NCBI RefSeq assembly: GCF_003219795.1
Contig: NZ_QJVC01000008.1
Coordinates: 1 to 64,000, forward strand
Length of the DNA stretch: 64,000 nucleotides
DNA from: Arthrobacter psychrolactophilus
GTDB lineage: Bacteria; Actinomycetota; Actinomycetes; Actinomycetales; Micrococcaceae
Direction: 5' to 3'
The notes under the pieces are model-generated. The model did not search any database. It worked only from the letters and a program-made list of their open reading frames with translations, and had not been told where the DNA came from. Positions 18,335-26,708 of the stretch are shown piece by piece; within the stretch, counting starts at the first letter, position 1; each line of letters starts with the position of its first letter. Both the position numbers and the translations under genes were made by a program.

Positions 18335-18832
18335 GTGACTACTGAGCAGATTCCCGCCGCTTCCCTCTCCGATCCCCGGGTTGAGAATGTCCGCGCTGCC
18401 CTAAAGGCGGCCGGGCTCGAGGACACCGTCGTGGTGGTTCCCGACTCCGTCGCCACGGCAGCCACGGCGGCCGCCGTCTTAGGCTGCGAGGTTGCGGCAA
18501 TCGCCAATAGCCTCATTTTTGAGTGCGACGGCGCTCCACTGCTGATCGTGGCTAGCGGCGCGGGCAAGGTCAACGTGAAGTTGCTGGCCCTCGAGCAGGG
18601 ACTAGGGAAAATCAGCCGCGCCGATCACGATTTTGTGTTGCGGTACGCCGGTCAGCCCGTGGGTGGCGTGGCACCCCTGGGGCACCCCGCCCCCATCCGA
18701 ACTTTCCTCGACACGGATCTGGCCGCGCACTCCCGCTTGTGGGCAGGAGCCGGGAGCCATCAGGCGATGTTGTCCCTGAGCTACCACGAACTCCTCGCGG
18801 TCACGGGCGCTACGGAAGCTGTCGTGCGCTAA
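18335..18832 (+). CDS. YbaK/EbsC family Cys-tRNA(Pro) deacylase-like protein
   Basis: A 165-residue protein of the YbaK/ProX editing family, which hydrolyses mischarged aminoacyl-tRNA such as Cys-tRNA(Pro). Family features are CEVAAIANSLIFECDGAPLL, the LIVASGAGKVNVKLL strand and the loop RYAGQPVGGVAPLGHPAPI, which contains the conserved glycine-rich GGVxPxGH signature. The GTG start has a -10 box six bases upstream. It is followed by a 21-base perfect inverted repeat. Substrate specificity cannot be told. Confidence 0.85.
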   Translation: MTTEQIPAASLSDPRVENVRAALKAAGLEDTVVVVPDSVATAATAAAVLGCEVAAIANSLIFECDGAPLLIVASGAGKVNVKLLALEQGLGKISRADHDFVLRYAGQPVGGVAPLGHPAPIRTFLDTDLAAHSRLWAGAGSHQAMLSLSYHELLAVTGATEAVVR

Positions 18833-18863
18833 CTGACCCTCTGGGCCACGTAGCTGAACACAA

Positions 18864-18910
18864 CGACGGCGGGAGGTGACGAAATTTACTTTCGTCACCT
18901 CCCGCCGTCG
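18864..18910. terminator. Bidirectional terminator between YbaK and ABC-F genes
   Basis: Perfect 21-base inverted repeat (18864-18884 and 18890-18910) with a five-base loop, placed between convergent genes. It has no strong U-tract, so termination strength rests on the hairpin. Confidence 0.6.
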
Positions 18911-18933
18911 TACGTGGCTGTTAGACCCGAAGG

Positions 18934-20532
18934 CTAGGCCAGCGTGATCAGGTCCAGGTAATCCGGGTTCCAGAGGTCCTCGTCGCCGTCGGGCAACAGC
19001 ACGACGCGCTCGGGGTCAAGCGCCGCAACGGCACCCTCATCGTGGCTGACCAAGACCACAGCACCCGTGTAGTTCTTCAGGGCACCGAGGATCTCCGCAC
19101 GACTGGCGGGGTCAAGGTTGTTTGTGGGCTCATCCAGGAGCAGCACGTTGGCGCTGGAGGCAACGATCGTGGCCAGGGCCAGACGTGTCTTCTCACCACC
19201 GGAGAGGACACCGGCAGGCTTGTTGACGTCATCGCCGGAGAACAGGAAGGACCCAAGAATGCCGCGCACCTCGGCGTCATTCATGTCACCGGCTGCCGAT
19301 CGCATGTTTTCCAGCACCGTGCGGGAGACATCGAGCGTGTCGTGCTCCTGGGCGTAGTAGCCAACCTTGAGGCCGTGACCGGGAATGATCTTTCCTGTGT
19401 CAGGCTGAGAAACGCCGGCCAGCATGCGCAGCAGGGTCGTCTTACCGGCACCGTTGAGGCCCAGGATGACAACCTTGGAGCCGCGGTCGATCGCAAGGCT
19501 GACATCCATGAAAATTTCCAGCGAACCGTAGGACTTGCTGAGTCCCTCGGCCATGAGCGGGGTCTTGCCACACGGCGACGGCTCGGGGAAGCGCAGCGCT
19601 GCCACCTTGTCCTGCGCCCGGACCTCTTCCAGTCCGGCCAGCAGGCGCTCGGCACGCTTGGCCATGTTCTGCGCGGCAACGGCCTTGGTGGCCTTGGCAC
19701 GCATCTTGTTGGCCTGCTCCATGAGGACGCCGGCCTTCTTTTCGGCGTTGGCGCGTTCCCGACGTCGGGCACGCTCATCGGTTTCGCGCTGCGCGAGGTA
19801 CTTCTTGTAGCCAAGGTTGTACTGATCGATCGTGGCCCGGTTGGCGTCAAGGTGGTAGACCTTGTTCACCGTTGCATCGAGGAGCTCCACATCGTGGCTG
19901 ATCACGATCAAGCCACCAGTGTGGCTCTTGAGGAAGTCACGCAACCAGGCCACCGAATCGGCGTCAAGGTGGTTGGTGGGCTCATCCAGCAACATGGTCT
20001 TCGCACCGGAGAACAAGATACGAGCCAGCTCAACACGACGTCGCTGACCACCGGAGAGGGTCTTCAACGGCTGGTTGAGGATGCGCTCGGGCAGGGCCAG
20101 GTTGGAGGAGATCGCGGCGGCCTCGGCCTCGGCAGCATAGCCACCGTTGGCGAGGAACTCGGCTTCGAGACGATCGTAGCGACGCATGGCCTTGTCGCGA
20201 ATGTTGTTGTCGTCGCTGGCCATATCGCTTTCGGCCTTGCGCAACTTGCCGATGACCTTATCCAGGTTACGAGCGGCGAGGATGCGATCCTTGGCCAGCT
20301 GTTCCATGTCAGGGGTGCGAGGATCCTGAGGCAGGTAACCAATCTCACCCGAACGGGTGACCTTGCCACCGGCGGGGAGGCCTTCTCCGGCCAAAACTCG
20401 AGTCAGTGTGGTCTTGCCGGCGCCGTTTCGGCCCACAAGTCCAATCTTGTCACCGGAATCGATGCGGAATGATACTTCGTCCATGAGCAGGCGCGCTCCA
20501 GCACGTAACTCAAGGTCTTGGACCGATATCAA
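18934..20532 (-). CDS. ABC-F family ATPase
   Basis: A 532-residue soluble protein with two ABC domains and no membrane segment. Domain one has GRNGAGKTTL, LSGGQRRRVELARIL and MLLDEPTNHLD. Domain two has GLNGAGKTTLL, LSGGEKTRLALATIV and LLLDEPTNNLD. The charged linker between them (ETDERARRRERANAEKKAG) is the P-site-tRNA-interaction region of ABC-F proteins. These proteins act on ribosomes as translation factors or antibiotic protectors, and this one resembles a housekeeping type. The start is TTG at 20532 with AAAGG about eight bases upstream. Confidence 0.9.
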   Translation of the reverse strand: MISVQDLELRAGARLLMDEVSFRIDSGDKIGLVGRNGAGKTTLTRVLAGEGLPAGGKVTRSGEIGYLPQDPRTPDMEQLAKDRILAARNLDKVIGKLRKAESDMASDDNNIRDKAMRRYDRLEAEFLANGGYAAEAEAAAISSNLALPERILNQPLKTLSGGQRRRVELARILFSGAKTMLLDEPTNHLDADSVAWLRDFLKSHTGGLIVISHDVELLDATVNKVYHLDANRATIDQYNLGYKKYLAQRETDERARRRERANAEKKAGVLMEQANKMRAKATKAVAAQNMAKRAERLLAGLEEVRAQDKVAALRFPEPSPCGKTPLMAEGLSKSYGSLEIFMDVSLAIDRGSKVVILGLNGAGKTTLLRMLAGVSQPDTGKIIPGHGLKVGYYAQEHDTLDVSRTVLENMRSAAGDMNDAEVRGILGSFLFSGDDVNKPAGVLSGGEKTRLALATIVASSANVLLLDEPTNNLDPASRAEILGALKNYTGAVVLVSHDEGAVAALDPERVVLLPDGDEDLWNPDYLDLITLA

Positions 20533-20683
20533 CGTAGTAACCTTTCACGTAAGTGGGTATATGCCGCGAAACGTTTCTCCGCCGATTCCGGTTGAGACGA
20601 ACGTTGTACAACCAAGCCAGTCTAACGAGGTTCCGGGGTGGGGAAAATCCGGTATCAAGAAAAATTCAGTGAAAGTAGCCATA

Positions 20684-21322
20684 ATGACTTCCTCTCGACC
20701 CACAAATGAGACGTTGGCAACAACGAAGAAGCCCAGCGACTCCGTAGATTTCACCCCCGCACGACGCCGGTGGGGCGCCATGGATCTCTCACTGATTGCG
20801 GTATTTGCCGCCCTCATGGCCGCCTCCATTGCCGTGCCGGGCATCAATGTTGGCGTTTTAGGTGTGCCCATTACGCTGCAGACACTCGTGGTGGCCTTGT
20901 GTGGACTCGTTCTCGGTTTTGGCCGGGGAACCGCGGCAGTGAGCCTCTATATTCTCCTTGGCCTCATCGGATTGCCCATCTTTAGTGGCTTCCGCGCCGG
21001 ACCTGCCGTCCTGGCCAGCCCCTCCGCCGGGTACATTGTGGGCTTCATCTTTGGCGCGGCCGTGATCGGCCTGCTCGCTCGTTTCGCCCTTCGCAGCCGG
21101 TGGCGCGCGGGTGCACTCTTTGGCGCAGCCATGGTGGGAACCATTGTTGTTCATAGCTTCGGCATTGTGGGATTCCTCATCAAGGGGATGGCCCTGCCGG
21201 CCGCCATCGCCGCCGATGTCATCTACCTGCCCGGTGACGTGATTAAGAATGTCTTGGCCGTTGTGATTGCCTTGAGCCTGCACCGCGCCTTCCCTGACCT
21301 GTTGGTGCGCCGACGCAAGTGA
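20684..21322 (+). CDS. bioY: BioY, substrate-binding subunit of the biotin ECF transporter
   Basis: A 212-residue membrane protein with about six helices. BioY hallmarks are VLGVPITLQTLVVALCGLVLG in the first third, LLGLIGLPIFSGFRAGPAVL, SAGYIVGFIFGA and FIPGD-like VIYLPGDVIKNVLAV near the end. It binds biotin in the membrane and works with the ATPase and T subunit encoded next. The open frame runs upstream to 20357, but ATG 20684 gives the normal family length. The next gene starts inside its stop codon region (GTGA overlap). No BirA or BioQ operator was recognised in the 151 bases upstream. Confidence 0.92.
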   Translation: MTSSRPTNETLATTKKPSDSVDFTPARRRWGAMDLSLIAVFAALMAASIAVPGINVGVLGVPITLQTLVVALCGLVLGFGRGTAAVSLYILLGLIGLPIFSGFRAGPAVLASPSAGYIVGFIFGAAVIGLLARFALRSRWRAGALFGAAMVGTIVVHSFGIVGFLIKGMALPAAIAADVIYLPGDVIKNVLAVVIALSLHRAFPDLLVRRRK

Positions 21323-22038
21323 GAAACGCCGGAAATAACTGCATTGTCTTAGATCGCGCCGCCGTCACTGTTGAGGCAGCCGATCCAAGGTCGCAGGAAA
21401 CAAAAACCATCCTCGCCCCGGTCTCCTTGACGCTGACGGAGCAGCGTATCGCCATCATCGGCGCAAATGGTTCGGGTAAATCCACGCTCCTACGCCTCCT
21501 CAACGGCCTGGTACTCCCCTCCTCGGGAACGGTTCAGGTCAACGGCAACAGCACACAAAGGGACGTCTCGGCAGTGCGCCGCAGCGTCGGCTTTGTCTTC
21601 ACCGATCCACTCTCGCAACTGGTCATGCCCACACCCCAGGAAGACATTGAACTGTCCCTGCGCCGCCAAAAGTTAAGCAAGGCCGAGCGTCGCCACAAGG
21701 CCACCGCCATCCTGGCCGACTACGGTCTGGCACATCTGGCCGAGAGCAGCATTTACGAACTCTCCGGCGGGGAACGCCAGCTGACGGCCCTGGCGACGGT
21801 GCTCGCCGTCGCCCCTGACATCCTGGTCCTGGACGAGCCCTCCACGTTGCTGGATCTACGCAATACCCGGCTGCTGATGGAACGCCTCGATGCTCTCCCC
21901 CAGCAAATCATCATGTCAACGCACAATCTGGACCTGGCTGCCCGCTTTGACAGGATCCTGGTGATCGATTGCGGCCAGCTCGTCTTCGACGGAGAGCCAG
22001 ATCGTGGCATTGCCCGATATCGAGAGCTGGCCGGCTAG
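21319..22038 (+). CDS. bioM: BioM, ATPase of the biotin ECF transporter
   Basis: A 239-residue cobalt/biotin-type ABC ATPase with Walker A GANGSGKSTLLR, Q-loop region FVFTDPLSQLVMPTPQEDI, signature LSGGERQLTALATVL, Walker B ILVLDEPSTLLD and switch histidine in MSTHNLDLA. The Q-loop with the following VMPT segment is characteristic of ECF A-subunits. The GTG start overlaps the bioY stop by four bases, and its stop overlaps bioN by one base, so bioYMN is a tight operon. Confidence 0.9.
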   Translation: MRNAGNNCIVLDRAAVTVEAADPRSQETKTILAPVSLTLTEQRIAIIGANGSGKSTLLRLLNGLVLPSSGTVQVNGNSTQRDVSAVRRSVGFVFTDPLSQLVMPTPQEDIELSLRRQKLSKAERRHKATAILADYGLAHLAESSIYELSGGERQLTALATVLAVAPDILVLDEPSTLLDLRNTRLLMERLDALPQQIIMSTHNLDLAARFDRILVIDCGQLVFDGEPDRGIARYRELAG

Positions 22039-22691
22039 TGCGAGGTCACGCCTTCATGGTGGCCGGGTACGTGCCGGGCGAGTCCATCGTGCATCGCACA
22101 CGCCTGGGCCTGAAGGCACTTCTGCTGCTGCTCGTGGCCGTGCTATGCCTCGCCTCGCCCGCACTGTCCCCCGAGTTCAGCGTGGGAATTACGACGGCGA
22201 CCCTGATCCTTGTCGTCATCGGCCACGTCGTCGCGGGGCTGGGTTGGCAACGGCTCTGGCGTGCCGTGCGGCTCATGCTGATCTTTTTGATCTTGATTGC
22301 GGCTTATCAGTGGTGGCAATTTGGGCCGTTGATTGCGTGGCAGGTCATTGCCGCCATCGTGGCAACGGTACTCGCCTCCAATGTTCTAACGTCCACGACG
22401 CCCGTGGATACGCTCCTGGATGGTCTGGCGGCCCTTGTGCGGCCCTTGCGCCGTTTTGGCGCCGACCCCGAGCGGTTCTCCCTCACGGTGGCGCTCATGC
22501 TGCGCAGCATCCCCTACGTCATCGGCGCCTTTGCCGACGTGCGTGATGCCGCACGGGCCCGCGGCTTGGAACGTAACCTCGTGGCCCGCTCACTACCTGT
22601 TGTCATCTCCACCGTGGCATATGCCCGGGCAACGGGCGATGCCCTTGCTGCCCGTGGCCTGGGCGATCCCGAACCGCCGGAGGCACGTTAG
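22038..22691 (+). CDS. bioN: BioN, T subunit of the biotin ECF transporter
   Basis: A 217-residue EcfT-family membrane protein with about five helices. The two cytoplasmic coupling helices carry the Ala-Arg-Gly signatures RDAARARGLERN and DALAARGLGDP that dock onto the ATPase. Upstream hydrophobic segments include ALLLLLVAVLCLASPAL and LWRAVRLMLIFLILIAAY. GTG 22038 shares a base with the bioM stop (TAGTG). ATG 22056 is a possible internal start. Its stop abuts the stop of the convergent thiolase gene with no spacer. Confidence 0.88.
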   Translation: MRGHAFMVAGYVPGESIVHRTRLGLKALLLLLVAVLCLASPALSPEFSVGITTATLILVVIGHVVAGLGWQRLWRAVRLMLIFLILIAAYQWWQFGPLIAWQVIAAIVATVLASNVLTSTTPVDTLLDGLAALVRPLRRFGADPERFSLTVALMLRSIPYVIGAFADVRDAARARGLERNLVARSLPVVISTVAYARATGDALAARGLGDPEPPEAR

Positions 22692-23864
22692 CTACAGCGC
22701 ACGCCACTGAAACTGCGCCGAAATGCCGATGCCTCCGGCCATGCTGATCATGGCGACGGCATCCGCCGCTGATCTGTCCTCGCGCCTAGCCCGGGCCAGC
22801 AGCCGCGTCACCAACACTGCCCCCGAGGCGCCGTACGGGTGCCCCAAAGCCAGCGCTCCGCCGTCGTGGTTAAAAAGCGCCGGGTCCAGCTCGAGGAGAT
22901 CTGCCGTGGCAAGGACCTGGGCGGCGAAAGCCTCGTTGTACTCGATCATGCTGGCCCGCAGGCGCTCCGGAGACAGCCCGGTGCGGCGCATGAGCGCCCG
23001 GGTGGAATGCGCCGCAGCCACGCCAAGGAGCGTGGGATCGTTGCCCGTCACGGCGCTGTCGCAAAAGACCAAACCAGCGGCCGCTAGCTTCCGGGCTCGG
23101 GCGAGCGTTGTGACGGCGACGATGGCCGCGCCGTCGCTATAGGGACAGGAATTGCCGGCCGTGACGGTTCCCCCGGGCACAAAGGCGGCAGGGAATCGCG
23201 CCAAGAGGCTGGCCGAGAGCGTGGCCCTGGGACCTTGATCCGCTGTGAGGGACGCAAAGGGGATGAGTTCCTCATCGAAATGGCCGTTGTGGGCAGCTGC
23301 CACGGCGCGCCGATGGCTTTCCAAGGCATAGGCGTCCTGCCGCTGGCGGGTGATCTTATAGTGGCTGGCCACGTTTTCAGCGGCTTCTCCGGCGTCGGGA
23401 TCGCCAGTTTCGTAAGGTGCGAACTGGGCGCGGTCGAAGAACTCCAACTCACCCTGTGGGCCGCGATGGGCACGCGCTGGGGCGGTGCTGATGCTCTCCA
23501 CGCCACCGGCTAGATACAGTTCGCCTGCCCCGGCCTGAATGAGTCGGCAGGCCAGCACGATCGCTTCCAAGCCCGAGCCGCATTGCCGATCTACGGTCAG
23601 GCCCGGGATGCTCTCGGGCAGTCCGGCGGTGAGGGCGGACAGCCGCGCCACATTGCCGCCTCCGCCGGTGGCGTTTCCGAGGATGACGTCGGAAATCTCC
23701 GCGGCGGCCACACCTGGCTGACGCACGAGGTCCTCGAGCACGGCCGAGGCGAGCATGTGGGCCCGGATGTCTTTATAGGCTCCGCCGACCTTGGCGATGG
23801 GCAGCCGCTTGGCCGCAATGATCACGGGCGTCGTGTCGGGACTGTTAGCGAAGGCGCTGGGCAC
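22692..23864 (-). CDS. Thiolase family acyltransferase with altered second active-site residue
   Basis: A 390-residue thiolase fold. The nucleophile cysteine C95 lies in VDRQCGSGLEA, the NEAF motif is present (EYNEAFAAQ), and H342 lies in ALGHPYGASGA. The C-terminal Cys-x-Gly motif that normally provides the general base cysteine reads MISMAGGIG, placing S374 at that position. Either activity is reduced, or it works as a decarboxylating or condensing enzyme. It overlaps the upstream AMP-ligase gene by 20 bases, so the two are coupled. Together with the neighbouring bioY operon this resembles yhfS of the Bacillus yhfUTS cluster. Confidence 0.82.
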   Translation of the reverse strand: MPSAFANSPDTTPVIIAAKRLPIAKVGGAYKDIRAHMLASAVLEDLVRQPGVAAAEISDVILGNATGGGGNVARLSALTAGLPESIPGLTVDRQCGSGLEAIVLACRLIQAGAGELYLAGGVESISTAPARAHRGPQGELEFFDRAQFAPYETGDPDAGEAAENVASHYKITRQRQDAYALESHRRAVAAAHNGHFDEELIPFASLTADQGPRATLSASLLARFPAAFVPGGTVTAGNSCPYSDGAAIVAVTTLARARKLAAAGLVFCDSAVTGNDPTLLGVAAAHSTRALMRRTGLSPERLRASMIEYNEAFAAQVLATADLLELDPALFNHDGGALALGHPYGASGAVLVTRLLARARREDRSAADAVAMISMAGGIGISAQFQWRAL

Positions 23865-25266
23865 GCGGGTCTCCTTCGGTGATCCAGTGGCTCAAGAGTG
23901 CACGGCTAATTTTACCGCTGCCGGTGAGGGGTAGTTCCGAGAGCGCAAAGAAGGCGCGGGGCCGGTGGGATTCGGGGAGGTGCTGCGCGGCTCGGCGTAG
24001 CGTGTCCAGAAGCTGCTGCTCGGCACCCGCGTCATGGCAGGCCGCGATGAGCCGTTGCCCGCGGATCAGGTCAGGAATCCCTGCCACGATGACCCGCGGG
24101 GCCCGCACGCCAGCTGCCTCCAGGGCGCTCCTGAGGAGCTGTTCCACAGGGTGCGGATACACATTGGCCCCCGAGACATTAACCATGTCGCTCGCTCGAC
24201 CCGCCAGATGCAAGCGACCACGGGCATCGAGGGAGCCTTGGTCACGCACCGTGCACCACCTCTGGTCTGGTTCGGCGGCCGCTTCGACTGTAAAGGCGAG
24301 CCCGTCGTCGCCCCAGGCGTAGCCATCGCAGGCATAGGGGCCCTTGACCCACACATCGCCTTGCTGCCCGGGGGCACAGTCTTGGCCGAGTTCGTCCCGG
24401 ATGGCGATCTCGGCTCCGGGAAAGGCCTGACCCACGCCCTGATCCCCTGCGGTATCGGTGCCGGTCATGGTGACAGCCGAAACGAAGCCCAACTCCGCGG
24501 CGCCGTAATACTGCTGGATGCGCGCGTGCGGTGCCCATTCCTGCACAAGGGCCAGGAGTGTGTCCGGCATCTCGGAACCGGCACACACGATCGAGCTCAG
24601 CTGCTCTCCACTGCGTCCCGTAGCCAGGCCTCGAGCCGCCATGAGCCCCAGGATGGTCGGGACGAGCACGAGCCGGCTTGCCCCATTCTCGACCATGGCG
24701 TCCAGGGCCGCGTCGGGGCTGAAGTGGGGCAGCGCGAGGAAGGTCCCGCCGCTGAAGAGCGACTCCCCCAAGGCATAGAGATTCATGCTGGCGGCCAATG
24801 GACCGGGGGCCAGCGTGAGAGTGGATTCCCCAACATCGAAGTATTCGGCGCTACGCAGAAACGAGGTGTGCCACGAGATGGCGGGGCGGAGAAAGGCCTT
24901 CGGTACTCCGCTCGTGCCCGAGGACAGTCCGAGGAGAAAGGTCTCGGGTGCTTCCGGCTGTTGTCGCCTACTCGAGGCCCACGCCCTGGCCTGACCCATG
25001 AGTGCCCGGCGGACGCCGTCGGGCCACTGAGTGTCGAGGACCATGACGGGACGCCGCTGCACCACCGCGGAACAAAATTTGATCGCCAACTCCACACTCG
25101 TGGGGAGCTCAATCACGACGACGGGCGAGGTGCCGGCGTCCTGCTTTGGCTGATGCTGAGCTGCCTGGAGCAGCTGCGCATACGAGAGCCGCTGCTCCCC
25201 CACCACGACGGCGGTCCGGTCCCCGCGCACGGCGGCCCAGTGTCTGAGTTCTTTGATGAATGGCAT
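23845..25266 (-). CDS. Class I adenylate-forming enzyme (acyl-CoA synthetase-like)
   Basis: A 473-residue ANL-superfamily ligase. Motifs are the P-loop-like LLGLSSGTSGVPKAFL, YYGAAELGFVSAV, the aspartate-containing VRDQGSLDARGRLHLAGR hinge and a C-terminal lysine in LPLTGSGKISRALL, all expected for a working acyl-CoA synthetase. The chain it activates is unknown. ATG 25266 is chosen because TACCAT lies seven bases upstream on the minus strand; ATG 25275 and 25272 are alternatives. It is the first gene of a two-gene unit with the thiolase and is divergent from the zinc peptidase gene. Confidence 0.83.
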   Translation of the reverse strand: MPFIKELRHWAAVRGDRTAVVVGEQRLSYAQLLQAAQHQPKQDAGTSPVVVIELPTSVELAIKFCSAVVQRRPVMVLDTQWPDGVRRALMGQARAWASSRRQQPEAPETFLLGLSSGTSGVPKAFLRPAISWHTSFLRSAEYFDVGESTLTLAPGPLAASMNLYALGESLFSGGTFLALPHFSPDAALDAMVENGASRLVLVPTILGLMAARGLATGRSGEQLSSIVCAGSEMPDTLLALVQEWAPHARIQQYYGAAELGFVSAVTMTGTDTAGDQGVGQAFPGAEIAIRDELGQDCAPGQQGDVWVKGPYACDGYAWGDDGLAFTVEAAAEPDQRWCTVRDQGSLDARGRLHLAGRASDMVNVSGANVYPHPVEQLLRSALEAAGVRAPRVIVAGIPDLIRGQRLIAACHDAGAEQQLLDTLRRAAQHLPESHRPRAFFALSELPLTGSGKISRALLSHWITEGDPRAQRLR

Positions 25267-25273
25267 TGTCATC

Positions 25274-25279
25274 ATGGTA
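25274..25279 (-). promoter_or_regulatory. -10 box of the adenylate-forming enzyme gene
   Basis: TACCAT on the minus strand, seven bases before ATG 25266, with no Shine-Dalgarno sequence. It overlaps the possible upstream ATG codon at 25275. Confidence 0.35.
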
Positions 25280-25304
25280 GATGAGTTTGTGGCCCGTCAG
25301 CCGC

Positions 25305-25310
25305 TACTCT
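25305..25310 (+). promoter_or_regulatory. -10 box of the zinc metallopeptidase gene, leaderless type
   Basis: TACTCT, six bases, then ATG 25317. This decides the start against the longer frame that begins at 25281. Confidence 0.5.
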
Positions 25311-25316
25311 TGTGGC

Positions 25317-26222
25317 ATGACATTTAACCAGGGGGCCCGGCTGGACCCATCGCAGGCAGAAGACCAGAGAGGCCGCAGCGGCATGGGGCGCGGCGGCAAG
25401 GTAGGGCTCGGCCTAGGCGGCGGCATCGTCGTGCTCATCGGCGCCCTGCTGGGCATCAATCCAGAGATACTCTCGTCCATTCTTGGGGATACCTCAACGC
25501 AGCCGGCCATCGAACAAACTGGCGACTCAGCGTTGGAGAGCTGCCTGACCGGGCAAGACGCGAACGAGCGCCTGGACTGCCGTATTCTCGGCACGGCCAA
25601 CTCGCTCAATAGCTTCTGGCCGAGCTACCTCGCAGAACGCGGGATCGATTACTCAGCACCCAAAACCGTGATCTTCCAGGGCAGTGTCAACACCGCCTGC
25701 GGGCAAGCCAGCTCTGCCGTTGGACCGTTCTACTGCCCCGGCGACAACAAAGCCTACTTTGACCCGGACTTCTTCTCCCAGCTGGAGACACAGTTCGGCT
25801 CCTCGGGCGGCCCTCTCGCCCAGGAATACGTGGTGGCGCACGAGTTTGGCCATCACGTGCAGGATCTATTGGGAACCATCGGCAAGGCGCAGCAAGACCC
25901 GCAGGGCGCGCAATCGGCCGCCGTACGCACCGAGCTGCAGGCTGATTGCTACGCTGGCATTTGGATGCGGTACGCCTCGTCCAACCCCGCGCCGGGAAGC
26001 AGCGAACCGTTCCTGATTCCTCTGACGCAAAAGGACCTTAACGACGCCCTCTCCGCTGCTTCATCTGTTGGCGATGACAGGATCCAGGAAGCCGCAACAG
26101 GGCGCAGCAATCCGGAGTCGTGGACGCACGGTTCCAGTAAACAGCGCCAGCAATGGCTCTACACGGGCTACCAAAAAGCTGACCTTGCGGCCTGCGACAC
26201 CTTCGCCGTCCCGTCGGTCTAG
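25317..26222 (+). CDS. Neutral zinc metallopeptidase, membrane-anchored (YpfJ family)
   Basis: A 301-residue protein with a short cytosolic N-terminus, one membrane helix (VGLGLGGGIVVLIGALLGI) and an external peptidase domain. The zinc site VVAHEFGHHVQ has its first histidine near residue 175, preceded by GPFYCPGDNKAYFD and followed by ELQADCYAGIW, where the glutamate is the likely third ligand. This order defines the YpfJ/putative neutral zinc metallopeptidase family, whose substrates are unknown. It is monocistronic, with a leaderless-type promoter and a strong bidirectional terminator. Confidence 0.88.
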   Translation: MTFNQGARLDPSQAEDQRGRSGMGRGGKVGLGLGGGIVVLIGALLGINPEILSSILGDTSTQPAIEQTGDSALESCLTGQDANERLDCRILGTANSLNSFWPSYLAERGIDYSAPKTVIFQGSVNTACGQASSAVGPFYCPGDNKAYFDPDFFSQLETQFGSSGGPLAQEYVVAHEFGHHVQDLLGTIGKAQQDPQGAQSAAVRTELQADCYAGIWMRYASSNPAPGSSEPFLIPLTQKDLNDALSAASSVGDDRIQEAATGRSNPESWTHGSSKQRQQWLYTGYQKADLAACDTFAVPSV

Positions 26223-26251
26223 CCACGGAATGCATCCAGCGGATTAAAAGC

Positions 26252-26307
26252 AAAGGCCCGGTTTCTTACTTCCACCATGACTGGTTGAAGCAAGAAACCG
26301 GGCCTTT
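26252..26307. terminator. Bidirectional terminator between peptidase and suf genes
   Basis: Perfect 16-base arms (26252-26267 and 26292-26307) with AAA on one side and TTT on the other. The loop is 24 bases. It lies between convergent genes. Confidence 0.7.
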
Positions 26308-26318
26308 TGCGTGCGTGC

Positions 26319-26669
26319 CTAGATGTTAAAGCCCAGGGCTCGCATCTGGTCGCGACCGTCGTCTGTGATCCGTTCCGGACCCCACGGCGGCATCCACACC
26401 CAGTTGATACGCCATTCGTCAACGATGGGCCCAAGCGAAGCTTCTACTTGTTCCTCGATGACGTCCTGCAGGGGGCAAGCCGCCGTGGTGAGCGTCATGT
26501 CCAGCAGCAGTGCGCCGTCGTCGCCGTAACGAAGACCGTAAAGCAAACCTAAGTCGACGACGTTGACACCCAATTCGGGGTCAATGACGTCCCGCAGGGC
26601 TTCCTCAACGTCTTCCAGGTTTGTCTGCCCGGCGGCAACGGCCGGGCTTGTTTCGCTGATGTCAGTCAT
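26319..26669 (-). CDS. SufT-type iron-sulfur assembly factor (DUF59)
   Basis: A 116-residue MIP18/DUF59 protein with VEEALRDVIDPELGVNVVDLGLLYGL and TLTTAACPLQDVIEEQV, including the conserved cysteine in TAACPL. Relatives such as SufT help mature iron-sulfur proteins. It is the last gene of the suf operon, 39 bases after sufC, which supports the role. The symbol sufT is used for such proteins in other bacteria, but this one has not been tested. Confidence 0.85.
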   Translation of the reverse strand: MTDISETSPAVAAGQTNLEDVEEALRDVIDPELGVNVVDLGLLYGLRYGDDGALLLDMTLTTAACPLQDVIEEQVEASLGPIVDEWRINWVWMPPWGPERITDDGRDQMRALGFNI

Positions 26670-26708
26670 GATTCCTTCTTGACGATGGTCGGTTGGTTGG
26701 CGAGGCGA

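Noticed and set aside
19042-20472. 476-residue plus-strand frame antisense to the ABC-F gene
   Set aside because: The minus-strand frame has two complete ABC domains; the plus-strand frame has none and no promoter.
20533-20683. BioQ or BirA operator upstream of bioY
   Set aside because: The interval has the small palindrome TTGTACAA but no match to the TGAAC..GTTCA type operator I know, so no site is claimed.
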